Below are positions 48,901-60,922 of a stretch of DNA of 64,000 nucleotides, piece by piece. Within the stretch, counting starts at the first letter, position 1, and each line of letters starts with the position of its first letter. Under the pieces are notes generated by a model, which worked only from the letters and a program-made list of their open reading frames with translations, was not told the DNA's origin and did not search any database. The stretch is from NCBI GenBank assembly GCA_034509925.1, contig CM067530.1:310001-374000 (forward strand), given 5' to 3'. The stretch is from Hirudinaria manillensis (Eukaryota > Annelida > Clitellata > Hirudinida > Hirudinidae). Position numbers and translations under genes: made by a program.

Positions 48901-51456
48901 GACGTGGTTGTTGTTGAAGGAAATGGCACGAGCCTCCAACGAGTCCGTGACGTCCCCGTCCAGCATTCGGATCCCTGAACATAAAAGGGTGATCGACTCG
49001 ATTGCTTAATTGTCGTCCTATGCAAGTGATTTACAAAAAGCAACTTTGATTTTTAAGGGCCCTAAAGTTCAAGTGAACCAAATTTTGAGATTAAATTATT
49101 AAATCAATAAATAACTAACTAAGTAATGATTCCTAATTTTTATAGCTTATGATGAACCATGGGTTGTTATTATGTTCATGAAAAGTATTAAATTATAATT
49201 ATTATGTATATTTATAATTGTTATATTGGGAATAAGGAAAATGCAGCTCATTCAAGTTTGTGTCCAGATTTTCTGTCTTAAAGACTTTGTGATGGAGATA
49301 TATAGTTTCATTTTATTTTATTATTTGATTAATTATCTCTCACCACCAATCTTTGCCTTGTAAGCAATGCCAACTCCACATTTGTCATTGTTTGCGACTG
49401 CAGCCACTTCTCCGGCACACCTGGTTCCATGTCTAATAAATTCAATATTTTCTTTACCATTTATTCACAATTGATTTTAAAAACCAGTTAGTTTAATACA
49501 TTCAAACATGAGTAATACGTTGGTGATGGCTGATGGATTTAAAAATAAAATTAATATTAATATTAAAAATAAGAACCTGTTGAAATCGGTGAAGTCATAT
49601 CTCGGCTGGGGATCATCATCAGAATCATTGAAATCATAACTGGCTTTTGGGTCCTGTACAAATTTGGTAAATAAATAATAGCAAACATTTTTCACTTGAA
49701 ATGTTTGTGAAAAGCATAATTTATATTATAATTAAATTATAATTAATTATATTATAATTAAATTTTAATTAAAATTATAATGTTAGATATTTAATTCTCA
49801 TCAAATAACTCATCACTAAACAGAATTAAGTTTTAAATGAATGATTTTTCTTGCAACAATCCAAATGTTCACATGATAAATGAATGAATGAGTCCTGCAG
49901 CCAGCCTCACTAATTAGTCACCATTTGGATAATTATCACTCTCAGTGACTTTTTACACAATTAAATCATTTTCTTGATTTGATAAATTAATTAAGCAAGA
50001 AAGCTGTCTAACGTAATTGTCCCTCAGGTCAGTGTGATTCTTCTCGATGCCATCGTCCAAAATAGTGACGACCACGCCCTCCCCTGTTGCACCAAAACGT
50101 CTGTAAGCTTCCAGGACATTCATGTCTTGATTCTTTCCTCGATTCTGATCGATAAAACGATTTTCATCATTTCATTGTTCTTCTTTTTTTTTATTTTTAT
50201 AATAAAGACGAAAGCAGACATAAGCCATTTTCTATGTGCCAACAAACATTAAAAGCATAGATTAATGGTTAATAGGTTAACTCTATAACATAAATTGTGA
50301 AGAAGTACAACCATACCAAATACCACTGTTGTGGCCATGCAGGGTCTTTGAAGAAATCTCTTTTCACCCTGATTTTCACCTTCTGCTGCTCCACCCATTC
50401 TACCTAGAAATTGTCAGATGATATTATATTTTTATTATATATTATGATTTTAATATGATATTATATTATATTAATTTAATTTATTAACTGAAATTATGTT
50501 AGTTAAAATATGCAAAAATTTGAGGTAATAAAACTATGTCCTGAGTTGAACAAATGCATTATTCCAATTGCTAAATTCTTGCCAGCACGAGGCATGTTTT
50601 TTGTATTTCCTTGTCAATAAAATGTCAATCGACATCATTATCATAAAATGTTAAGTGTAGCATCATCACCATCACCACATCGACCAATCAAGTGCAAGTG
50701 TGACCAAAAAAAAAAAGATGTCGTAGTGATGGGTAAATATTGAATATAATGACAAGGAGGACCTGCGAATGTCCTGCCAATAACTCGTGGTGTTCATCAC
50801 TTCTATCTAGTGATCTCCTCGACACTCTCTTGTGTCTCAACACGTGGATGCCTTCGAAGAGCTAAAATGAGGATTGTGGAATTTTTGAAAGAATTATTAT
50901 TGAGATGAAATTAGAATGTATTTGTTAAAATCAAACAAAAATTATTTGCAGATTCAACATAAAGTTGACAATCAAACTTTGAAATATAACACAAACACAT
51001 CAGATGACACTGTTTGTATTATTTTGAGGTACTGTTTTACTGATTTTGGTTAAATTTTGATAATTTTGATATTATTCTTAATAACAGATATAACAACTTA
51101 ATTGTGGATATACAATAGTATAACCAATTTAGATTGTCACATAAAGTGTTTTAGTTTGATAAGCATTTATTACACTAATTAATTAGAATTAGGTTATCAA
51201 TATTATTAGTGTCACATCAGGTTAACAAACACAAAATTTGTTAACTTGGCGATAGACAACTTAACTTAACAACTATTTCTTTGTTATAAAAATTCAAAAG
51301 CACCTCGTCTACGTATTGAAATCCATATCTCTTGGCGAGTCGGGCCGCTTCTTTTGGTCCACAATTCATCTTAACAGCCCATTCGTTCAGGTAATGACCA
51401 CTTATCATCCCGTGAAATGTAAGCATCATTAGGCAGTAAAAAGATGTAACCCTCAT
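45942..51456 (-). CDS. FURIN: furin-type proprotein convertase (subtilisin/kexin family)
   Basis: Fifteen exons right to left: 51456-51304, 50861-50763, 50403-50317, 50144-50013, 49653-49577, 49432-49344, 48974-48802, 48029-47817, 47602-47502, 47443-47340, 47272-47155, 47010-46709, 46633-46541, 46421-46170, 46102-45942; 2154 nt, 717 aa. A signal peptide ([20 protein letters not shown]) and propeptide end at KIRVKR|D, a furin-type autocleavage site. The catalytic residues are Asp in [11 protein letters not shown], His in [10 protein letters not shown], oxyanion Asn in VWASGNGG and Ser in [12 protein letters not shown]. The P domain, a Cys-rich furin-repeat region ([23 protein letters not shown]), a membrane span ([18 protein letters not shown]) and a short tail ([18 protein letters not shown]) follow. 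The enzyme cleaves secretory precursors at dibasic sites in the trans-Golgi. Intron 13 needs a GC donor. A SINE sits in intron 7. Orthology to furin rather than PC5/PACE4 rests on the single short Cys-rich region and membrane anchor. Confidence 0.93.
48640..48780 (-). mobile_element. tRNA-derived SINE in furin intron 7
   Basis: On the minus strand a GTAGGGCAATCGGTCGG head (A-box-like) is followed about 75 bp later by GTTCAAATCCC, a perfect B box (plus-strand 48676-48686). It is GC-rich against an intron of AT repeats, and lies next to an AT-rich palindrome (48601-48641). Spacing of the two boxes and the CGGTCGGTCGG copies suggest a SINE or tRNA pseudogene rather than a functional tRNA; the cloverleaf is not intact by eye. 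Confidence 0.55.
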
Positions 51457-54400
51457 AATAACGTAATACAAGATCGGTGGGCGCTAATTTGAACAAGTTT
51501 GTCTCAACAACTCAAAACTTTCTTTTAGAACCAGATTGGGTCCTTTAAAACATTATGTCACTTATTTCTTGTTAAATATTTCTAAAACAGATATTTAGAT
51601 TTCAGTTAATAATCGAAGATCGTTGTAAAATAATTCGGTGATGTTAAAAATCTTCATTGAATCCAAGTGTCGCTCTTCTTTTTATTTACAACCGAACAAG
51701 GTGAGCATCTGTTTCGTCCAATCAAGGTGGAGAACACGTGAGGTTTTTATAATCTTTGTTATTCATCTTTAACACTCATTCTATGTTTACGTCAGCAATT
51801 ATGGGAAATTATTTCTTTTCCAATAAAATTTCCGGGGCTCTGATACATTCGCGTGTCCATTGATTTGAGTTAACGTCTCTAAAAATGTTAACTTCCCCAA
51901 ACTTTACGTGACCTTTTATTCTCGATGTTGAATCATAGAACGTTTGAAATCGATGTTAAAGTACATCTTATATCTTATAGTAACACTGCTCTTGATGATT
52001 TCTTACTAAACTGCAACAATATTAAATATAAATCGCTTTTTTTTGTGTGTGTATGTAACATTTTACATACCAATAACTGTTGAACCCAAGATGTGTGAGT
52101 GGATAATATAGTTAATTAAAGTTTGTCGGACATTTCAAACATTAAAAAATATTTTTCACCAATATTTCTAACATAACTTTAAATGCTCTACGAAATAGAA
52201 ATAAAAATTCACACGCCCAAAGTGATGATTGCTTGTAAATACATTTTAAATGATTTGCGTCAGGTTGGATAATTAAACACCTTTAGAAGTTCATAATTGT
52301 TCTTCCTGAGTAGGCCAGGAAAATGTTAGTCAGCATTTTATTGTGACCACCATTTGACGAATTGTTATCATAATCATCGTGAACAGCGTTACAGTGTTCC
52401 TACTCAACGTTACCAATAACTAAATTAATTTATTAAAGTAGATTAATTTATTAAAGAATTTATAAGTTTTGACTTACCATTTAATAAGATTTATATAAGA
52501 ATATGATGATTAATATATAATAATATGTAATAATATGTTATTAGTAACATCAAAGAAAACGTGTGATTGTTTTTTTAGTTTTATTTAATCAACAAACATA
52601 AGGGCACTAATAAATAAATAAATAATAAATGCTAACAAATAATAATAAAATAATAATAAGATAATATATAACAGTAACATTCTGGAAATAATACCAGAAG
52701 TATAGTATTAGATTGAATATCAAAGGCCATTCTAAATTGGACAGTTTAAAATTCCGACATTGCAAGGCAAATGTTAGCAGGACAATCCAACAATAGAAGG
52801 CCAAAGAGAAGAAAGTCTTTATGAACGCAAGCTACGATATCCTGGCAGTCCACATAATTGCATAACAACTGAACGAGCAGGAAATAATAGAGTCCGAGTT
52901 TCAAATAATTATTTTACAATTCTAAGAAATTCTGAGACTTTGTTAAATCAAATATCAGGTAGAAAATGGAATTACGAAATTTTTATTTTCTTTTTATTCT
53001 GAAATTCAAAAAAATATCTTGGAAGAGCATGACTGTAGTTAATGATCCTTTCTAATCGATTTAGTGGCTAAAAGTAGGCACAAAACATATTTTGTTTTTA
53101 TCATAAACCCTCCTTCTTTTTGTCTTATATCATGTAAGACAAAAATCATTTAAGTAAGCATTTAAATTTACTAGATTTACAACTCGACAGAATTGTAATG
53201 AGGTTTTCAATTTTTTCATTTTCCAATAAATATGCAACGAGACGAGATAATGCTCAATTATATTTTAAACGTATGATTTCAGAGAAGTTTCTTCCTGTCC
53301 GAAATTTTCATAAAAGTACATTGAGAATACCGGTCATCTGGATCCTCAGAAAAGAAAGACTTTGTTCGTTTCTTGGTCTGCTGTTAGAATATTCTGACAT
53401 TACTTAAGTTCTTCCCCGCTGCATTATATCAAAAATTGGTTTGCCCCCAATCAATCTAACAACCATTTTGAAAACGTATTTTGGAAACTTTTGCGAGTGA
53501 TCATCGGTTGTAATAATTCTGCTAGCTTTTATTCTCACGTCCTATAGTTTTCTTTTTGATTTAATTGTCCTTTCAGCTACCAGCTACTTCAAAGCCAATC
53601 TGTTGTATTTATTACTTATTAATTGGAGTGAAAGATATCAAATTCTATTGGTTTAAACGCCCACTTAATTATTGGCTCAAAAAGACTTTAACATTGCCTG
53701 ACGACAATTGTTTTTATTCTTACTAGTCTTCCAAGTCAACGAATATTGCTTCTCGCCAAAGGGGTAGGCATGGAATAGAACATACAGAAAATTCCTCAAA
53801 TAAAAAAATTACTTGATGTTTAAATAGCAATATTTCTTATTGATTCGCTGAGACGATAACAGTTCGTTTAATTCTTTCAATTGTGCCAGCCAGCACTGGA
53901 TTGCAAGGGAGGACTGGATCCATATAGAAGATTACGCAGATAATATAATAACATGACAAGATAAAAATAATAAAATTTGTTATGTTAGAAATCTACTTAT
54001 CCAAGGTAAAAAGACAAAGATTTGAAAGTATTTAGATTTAGTAAAGCTCAAATTAATAGGTAGTTTTATTATTCAAATAAGATTCAAAAATTAATAACTA
54101 GAGTAAACATTGAACATTTCATATATTAAGAGTATTCTTTTAATAAATTTTATTAAAATAACAGAATGCTCTATCCACTGATGTGCGCAAATTGTTTTGT
54201 AATGTATAATTTGGTGATGTTATAACTTTAGCTAAATATTCTTTTTATGATCTTTTGGACGCGGCCTATTATTGAACAATCGTTTCTTATTCTCTCGTAT
54301 TAAATAAAATATGCACTTATATAAAGCATGAAGTGTTTATTTCTCCAAAATATGGCACATGTGCAATTTAGCTTTACAAAGCCATTTATCTAATTAATGA

Positions 54401-54831
54401 CCACTTTAGTTACTCTTTGTTCACAAAATGTGTAATTTTATTAATAAAAATATATAAGAAATCGGAACTATGTGTGCACAAAACTAGATAAATATTGTAC
54501 TAAGTTACCGTTAAAATTTTTTTAAAGACCTGAATTGAATCAATCATTGAATGCTCAATGAATACCTCTGACTTAATCCATGTAGCAAGAATTCCCCTAC
54601 GTTGACAACGACACGTATATGACTATTGATGTTAATATGAATATACAATAGTTAATGAAGACGTTTATGCATTAAATATTTAAAAAAAAGTAATTAAAAT
54701 GTAATAAAATAAAAGCATTATATTACAAAAACTACGACTTAGTTAAGGAATTCATATCTTTGGATTCGAGCTCTAACTTATGTGTTTATATTTCAGTCAC
54801 CGAGAATACGTAATAAAGTTCGCGTCCACAT
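51457..54831. other. intergenic, no gene recognised
   Basis: About 3.4 kb of very AT-rich DNA between the divergent furin and SMN genes. Short open frames show no family features. A splice-acceptor-like TATTTCAG ends at 54796, so SMN may have an upstream untranslated exon. Confidence 0.45.
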
Positions 54832-55886
54832 ATGGCTGAAAAAATTATATATCATAAAGGAAAGGTAAATATTAAGCTTTCATTAGCAACGATAGAATTG
54901 TGCGAAATTCACTTTTGAACAGTTCGAGCAATTTTTAATTGAACAATGTTGATGTTATGCACTTAAATTTAACCCAAACATTGCACTGACATTATGCATT
55001 AAATTGATGACATTATGAGCTAGCATGTTTCGCTTAAATTTTGTAGTTGAAACTGATTTCTGGTGTTAATTAGATTTTACTGTCATTATTTGTTCTTTCA
55101 ATCATGACCAGAACTTATGCAATAGCATTCTAGGAGCTTTAACAATTAATTTCTTGTTTTTTCAGTTGGGATCAAATTCTGATTGGGATGACAGGGCTCT
55201 CATAAAAGCTTATGATGAAGCTGTCAAGTCTTTTAAGGTGGGCTCTTCATTTTGTTTTAAGGCATATATAATATAAATATATAATATTTAATATATAATA
55301 AATATTGTAATTTTAATTTGTATAGGAGAAGATGCAAGATGACTCCACATCTGAAGCATCGCAACGTGATAGAAAGAAAGACAAAAAAATAAAAAAGAAA
55401 AATCCAAATCATAAAGAAGGGACAAAATGCCAGTGGAACGTTGGAGATAGGTGTATGGCAAAGTACAGTGAAGATGGAATCCATTACGAGGCAATTGTAC
55501 TTTCAATAGATTATGCCCATGGCTCATGCAGAGTCAAATATAGCTATTATGACAATGAAGAGGATCAAAGATGGGAGGATTTGCAGCCTATTGAATGCAA
55601 TAATGTGCCCATTAGTCTCAATCCTCAGGTGAATGGCCACTTGGATGCCAGCGATGCCCCTCTGGAAGAAAGGAGTTTCAGTCGCAGGTCGAGAAACTCC
55701 TCCTTGTCCAGTCATAGCAATTCTTTGCTCAATCATCACCTTCCACAAGTCCCTCCTCCACCATTGCCTGATCTCTCCTCAATTACAAATGAAACTGAAG
55801 CTCTCCATGGAATGCTCATATCCTGGTATATGAGCGGTTACTATACGGGTTATTACAAAGGACTTAGCACCTCGAAAAAAGTATAA
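54832..55886 (+). CDS. SMN1: survival motor neuron protein (SMN)
   Basis: Three exons: 54832-54864, 55166-55237, 55326-55886; 666 nt, 221 aa (human 294). The N-terminal Gemin2-binding segment is SDWDDRALIKAYDEAVKSFK. A Lys-rich stretch follows, then the Tudor domain (WNVGDRCMAKYSEDGIHYEA, VKYSYYDNEEDQRWEDLQP) that binds symmetrically dimethylated arginines on Sm proteins. A Ser-rich linker, a short proline run (PPPPLPDL) and the C-terminal YG box (LISWYMSGYYTGYYKG) complete it; the YG box drives self-association. All three functional regions are present, so the shorter length reflects a short linker and no sequence beyond the YG box except LSTSKKV. SMN assembles Sm cores onto snRNAs in the cytoplasm. 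Poly(A) AATAAA at 55977-55982. Confidence 0.96.
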
Positions 55887-56772
55887 AGCCATGCTTTGAA
55901 GAGTTGAAGAGCCACTCTTGAAGAAGTATTGATCACCACAATACTTGGCTTTAGTAATCTGTGTCATTAAACTGATAATAAACCCATGATGTTAATTTAT
56001 GCTTGGATTTGTTGATTGGATTGTTTTGAGATATTGCTTTTTCCCAAGCATACTGTCATTGTTATTGTCGTTAGTTTTTTTTTTTGGTAAAGCTTGATTG
56101 CTGCCATAGGTTACTTTGGGGCTGGACCATAGCAATAAGCTTTGGGTTTTTATTCATATTTATTTCTGAGAAAATAATGGATAAATTTGAAAAATTTTGC
56201 CGGGTATTCTATTATACTGTGTTTAAAAAAAGGTAAATTAGTTTGTTGAAATTTCGGTCTTTTTATTTTTCCATTTAGATATAACCTCTCTTCCTCCATC
56301 CTAGGTATTGCTCTGCATTGGGATTGGAAAGGCTTGATTTTCTCATCTACCATGATGTGACTAAAAGAAGTCTAGGCAATTTCTAGACTAGCACTAGTAG
56401 ATCCTAAGATTTTATGGGAGCTTAGAGTGAGTGGAAACTATGTAGCCGATGGCCAAATGTCTCTGATGCTTTGTAGATGACACTAGATGGTCTGCACAAA
56501 CCCCAACTACAATATGTGGCAAGAAAATCCAGAACATCACCGTATCCATCCTTTTTGTGGATATAAATTAGATTGTTAACATAGAAATTAAAGCCTAATT
56601 TTTTTATAAGTTGTAGTAGAAAAAGAGATTTCATCAAATTTTTATTTATATTATAGAATTTAAATTTTAAGATATAATTATTCTCATAATACAATTGATT
56701 AATAAACATATCACTTATTTGTGAACACGTCTTAGATTGTTTACTAGTTATCGTCCGGAGCTGACACTTAAA
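55887..56772. other. intergenic between SMN and HSD17B10
   Basis: SMN 3' UTR with AATAAA at 55977, then AT-rich DNA and the HSD17B10 promoter. The ATTCCATTTAG and CTCTCTTCCTCC stretches do not form a recognisable element, and no gene is supported. Confidence 0.45.
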
Positions 56773-58094
56773 ATGGCGCAAGCATCAAAACTGAAGGTTA
56801 GGGACTATGTTTCTGGATTTCTAATTTGATTTTTGTTGATTTTTCGTTAAGCATATGTAATAATAAGAGGTATTATAGAATGTTACAGCATAGGTCTCAT
56901 TATAAATTCAAACCATCAAATTTTCACGTGTTTAAGATAATGCTTATAATTACTTCATTTCATGTTGAAAGGGTTTGGTAGCACTTGTTACTGGCGGAGC
57001 TTCTGGCTTGGGTCGTGGTACCGTGGAGCGTTTCGTCAGGCAGGGTGCCAAGGTCGTTATTTGTGATTTGCCAAGATCCAATGGAAAAGAACTGGAAGAG
57101 AAGCTTGGACAGGATGTTGTCTTTGTGCCAACTGATGTTAGTATATCAATTCGTAATTTTAAAAATTTACTTGAGCTGCAATTACAGGCTATCCAGTTTT
57201 TTGCAATTGACATTATTATGTCAAAGTCAGACAATTTTACTGATTTGGAAAATCAAATTTTCACACAAACTTATTGTTTTAGGTTACGTCTGTGGATGAT
57301 GTAAAAAATGCCCTTGACATAACGAAGTCTAAGTTCGGTCGTCTCAATGTGGCAGTCAACTGTGCAGGGATTGGCATTGCTGCCGTTATTTATAACCACA
57401 ATAAAGATCGCTGTCATTCCTTACAAGACTTTATGAGAGTTTTGAGTGTTAGTACAATTGATGAAGTGATGTTGTTTGTTAAACAGAGTGTTTGATAAAC
57501 AGAGACTTGTTACAGGTTAACGCAGGAGGTACATTCAACGTAATGTGTCAGGCAAGTCAGTTGATGGCAAAGAATGAGCCATTAGAGACTGGTGAGAAAG
57601 GAATCTTTATAAACACAGCCAGTATTGCTGCTTTTGATGGACAGAGAGGACAAGCTGCCTATGCTGCCAGTAAGGCAGCTATTGTAGGCATGACCCTGCC
57701 TGCAGCAAGAGATCTTTCATTTAGCAACATTAGGGTTGTCACCATTGCTCCAGGTATTGCAACTATTCTTAATATCACATAGCTTGATGGTGATGCGAGT
57801 TTAATTTGGCTTTTTTTTTGCAATTTTCATAATTCTGCATGCATAAATTGTTTTCTGGTATCAATTTTTGGATAACCAATACAATAATTCTATTTAAATT
57901 CAGGGCTCTTCAATACACCACTTCTGTCTGAACTTCCAGATAAAGTTAAAAACTTTCTCTCAACCACAGTTCCATTTCCTTCTCGACTTGGTGAAACAGA
58001 TGAATTTGCACATCTTGTACAGTCGATTATTGAGAATCCGATGCTGAATGGTGAAACCATCCGGTTGGATGGTGCCTTGAGGATGATGGCTTAA
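56773..58094 (+). CDS. HSD17B10: 3-hydroxyacyl-CoA dehydrogenase type 2 (HSD17B10)
   Basis: Five exons: 56773-56796, 56972-57136, 57283-57447, 57516-57753, 57904-58094; 783 nt, 260 aa (human 261). A short-chain dehydrogenase: nucleotide-binding [10 protein letters not shown] near residue 17, acidic NAD-selecting DLP at the end of beta-2, NCAGI, catalytic Ser in [11 protein letters not shown] and YxxxK in [27 protein letters not shown] and [16 protein letters not shown] are signatures of the mitochondrial type-2 enzyme. It oxidises short branched acyl-CoA intermediates of isoleucine breakdown and steroids. With TRMT10C and PRORP it also forms mitochondrial RNase P. The N-terminal [17 protein letters not shown] acts as non-cleaved targeting sequence in the family. 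Poly(A) signal AATAAA at 58154-58159. Confidence 0.97.
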
Positions 58095-59219
58095 TTTGTA
58101 GAGTCTTTGCCTTCTGAATCATGCCAAAATCGGTTTTGTTTTTGTTACATTAGAATAAATATCTGAGGTTGTGAGAGGTTATACATCACTTTCACAAAGG
58201 CAGTTGTTTTCTTGGAAGGTGTTTTCTTTGGGCATAAATTTATTTATTGATTTGAGCTAAATGTTTATGAGTCCAGAAAGGAGAACTTGAGTGGTATCTC
58301 ACCCATTGTAAATTACACTTATTGGAATTACAGGTCTCCTTTAAAATTTTCTTGCATTTAAAAGTTTGACGCCATAGCTTTCGGGGTGAGCGGCGTGTCG
58401 AATTTTTTTTGCCCGACCCGCTTGAATCATACTTTCCACGCAAGATCTTGGGTTTATCAATTTCTGGGAGGTTGAATCGCTTTACGAAGGTTATTAGACG
58501 TCATTTAAGTGATCTTGGAAGCGAAAGTGTGCAAATCTGGGCTGATAATGAATTGCCCCTCTTTGAAGTGCTGAATGCCGGCCCGTTCATTTGGATGAAG
58601 CCACATTTGATTGGCCCCTTAGTATGCGGATACTAAAATGATGCTGGAGGGTCTGATATTGTGAGGGGTTAGATTGATTTTTCATATTATTGAGCTTTCC
58701 AGTAATTACTTATATGACTGTCCTTATTAAGTTGACAAGCACAATATTTATTCTTATAAATGCCAGTTGGTCAGGTACTGGCGTTTAAAAGAAAGTCTTA
58801 TTGTCAAATGTTAAATGCTGGAAGTTTTAAAAGAATTTTTGTTTACGATGAGGCTATTTTAATTAAAAAATCAAGTTATTAATAAAATCAATCGCTTTTA
58901 TTTATTTAAAATTTATTTTACGATATCTATATTTGAATGAATTTTTGTACTGTAAACGAAACGAAACATGGACTGCGTGAACAGTCGATATTAAAGTTGA
59001 TTGAGGTTAGTCGCCTATTTTGTTGTTCGCTTGGGATTCCGCGCGTATCTTCCTTAGTTTCACAAGTTTGTTCATTCATTGCAATATAATTTTTCAATTA
59101 ATAGTTATATTTATTGTCAATTGGTCGAGTTTCCGGTTATTGATTTTGTAACGGTTGTTTTAGGCCAACGGCGATTGCTTAATTTTTGTTTGAAATCGTT
59201 TGTGTTAACAGATTGTAAC
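58095..59219. other. intergenic between HSD17B10 and UTP3
   Basis: HSD17B10 3' UTR at the left. An open frame at about 58409-58636 has no ATG start and no recognised family. At 58771-58792 a 22-bp stretch is identical to the exon 3/intron 3 border of the AGBL4-like gene. An acceptor-like GTGTTAACAG ends at 59212, so UTP3 may carry an upstream untranslated exon. Confidence 0.4.
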
Positions 59220-60296
59220 ATGACCAAGAAACGAAAGAGGAGTTCAGGCAACAAAGCCGCGCAGAATATTTACACCGATGTAAATCCATGTCCCACATCA
59301 AACGATTTTGTTTATGACGAAATTGATGATTTTCATAAAGAAAAAGAAAATCAACTTCTTTCAGTCGGCAAAGCTTATAAGAAGGATGTGGTTGAGGACA
59401 CTGAAGAAGTTTTGGGTGTAGCTTCGGATAGTGATGATGATGATGAGAGGGCTGCTGACTATGAAAAAAAATTGAAAAGACTTGGAGGTATTGGCTATGG
59501 AGCACTAAATGACAGCTCTGATGATGGAGAAGAGGTTAATGAAGTGGAAGAGGACATGTTGGGTTCGGATGTGGAGGATGAAGATCTTGAAGAGCACGAG
59601 GCAATGCGTATCCAGAAAGACTCATTGAAATACCTCAGCGAGGATGATTTTTTTGGATTTTCATCAAGGCAGGTGCAAAATGAAGCAACGACAAATGATG
59701 ATGATGATGTTGACATGAAAACAGAAAATAAAAAATTAAAAGTTGTTGCTTCTGATGAGTATAACAGAGTTGCAGGAGAATTGAAAGCCAAGCTGAAACA
59801 ACTGAAACATTTGATATCAGATAATCCCAATGAACTTTCTGCTAAACTGAAAGCCAAGGCACAACTGATCTTGATTTATTGCATGAACATGAATTTCTTT
59901 TTGTCTATGAAGTCGAGTGATGATGTCGTTCAAAACCATCCAGTGATTGGAAGGATCTGTCAGTTCAAGAAGGCAATAGACAACTTTGAAAGTTTCTTCA
60001 AGACAGTCAAAATTGATAAAAAGGATGGAGACCAAGATGATGAAATGGAAGGCATCGAAATTGGCGAAGACGGTCTGCACCGGCCCATTAACAAAACAAT
60101 CATTCAGAATAGAGGCATTGTTCCATATAGAAAGAAAGAGTACAAGAATCCTCGTGTCAGACACAGAATCAAATACAGGAAGGCAAAAGTCAGGAGGAAG
60201 GGTCAGTTTGCTGAGCCTAGGAAAGAAATCAACAAGTATCAAGGTGAACTTACTGGTATTAATCCAGGAATTGTCAGGAGTATCAAGTTCAAATAA
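59220..60296 (+). CDS. UTP3: UTP3/SAS10, small-subunit processome protein
   Basis: One uninterrupted coding exon, 1077 nt, 358 aa. I start at ATG 59220 (MTKKRKRSSGNKAAQN); the frame is open further upstream but crosses an acceptor-like site. Several acidic runs (DSDDDDERAADYEK, EDEDLEEHEAM) are followed by the Sas10/Utp3/C1D domain (AGELKAKLKQLKHLISDNP, VIGRICQFKKAIDNFESFF). The diagnostic basic C-terminus is YKNPRVRHRIKYRKAKVRRK, GQFAEPRKEINKYQGEL, GINPGIVRSIKFK. The protein acts in the nucleolus with the U3 snoRNP in 18S rRNA maturation. Human UTP3, also intronless, is about 479 aa, so this copy is shorter, mainly in the acidic part. Confidence 0.94.
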   Translation: MTKKRKRSSGNKAAQNIYTDVNPCPTSNDFVYDEIDDFHKEKENQLLSVGKAYKKDVVEDTEEVLGVASDSDDDDERAADYEKKLKRLGGIGYGALNDSSDDGEEVNEVEEDMLGSDVEDEDLEEHEAMRIQKDSLKYLSEDDFFGFSSRQVQNEATTNDDDDVDMKTENKKLKVVASDEYNRVAGELKAKLKQLKHLISDNPNELSAKLKAKAQLILIYCMNMNFFLSMKSSDDVVQNHPVIGRICQFKKAIDNFESFFKTVKIDKKDGDQDDEMEGIEIGEDGLHRPINKTIIQNRGIVPYRKKEYKNPRVRHRIKYRKAKVRRKGQFAEPRKEINKYQGELTGINPGIVRSIKFK

Positions 60297-60922
60297 GACT
60301 AATGGTTTCCTGTTCATTGGTCATGTAAATATATATCACAATTTTGCTTGTTTGTTTGTATTACAATACAAATACAAATCACAATTTTTACTTTTAACGG
60401 CTGAAATTGGACATTATTTGCCAATGCGTAACAATTAGTGAAGATAAGTGATTCAATTGAGTCATTGTCTGTTTGCGTTTGATATCTGTAAAATAGGTTA
60501 GTTTTCTTGAATCCTACTTAACATAATTGGTGAGTAGAAGCTATGGAGTCAATTATCATCTGGATCTGAAATTCTGAATGAACTAAAACATCTTTGGATG
60601 AACAAATTGGCTTTAGAGAGAATTGAACATAGTGGTAATTTAGCATAAGTTTTTTTTATGCGGATTGAAGTTTGTACTTCCATTTTGACGGGAAAAAATC
60701 TCAGGATTGAAGAATGGGTTACTAACATAAGCGAGAGGTAATAAGACGCCATCAATTGTATGCAGATGCAAATCTGGGAGTGCTTTTGTGGGTGGGTAAC
60801 TTTGCTTGGTGGCAACGCATTCGTTAGAATAAATGTCGAGCGGTCGCTTTTCCCACAACCGAATAGTGAGTATCCGAAAATGATCTATAAAATAGGTTTT
60901 GCCTTATGCTATACAATTACAT
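60297..60922. other. intergenic, no gene recognised
   Basis: UTP3 3' UTR and AT-rich spacer. Minus-strand open frames at 60549-60858 lack any family features. Confidence 0.45.

Noticed and set aside
58409..58636. Plus-strand open frame of about 75 codons after HSD17B10
   Set aside because: No ATG start, no recognised domain and no phase-matched neighbours; most likely UTR or spacer.
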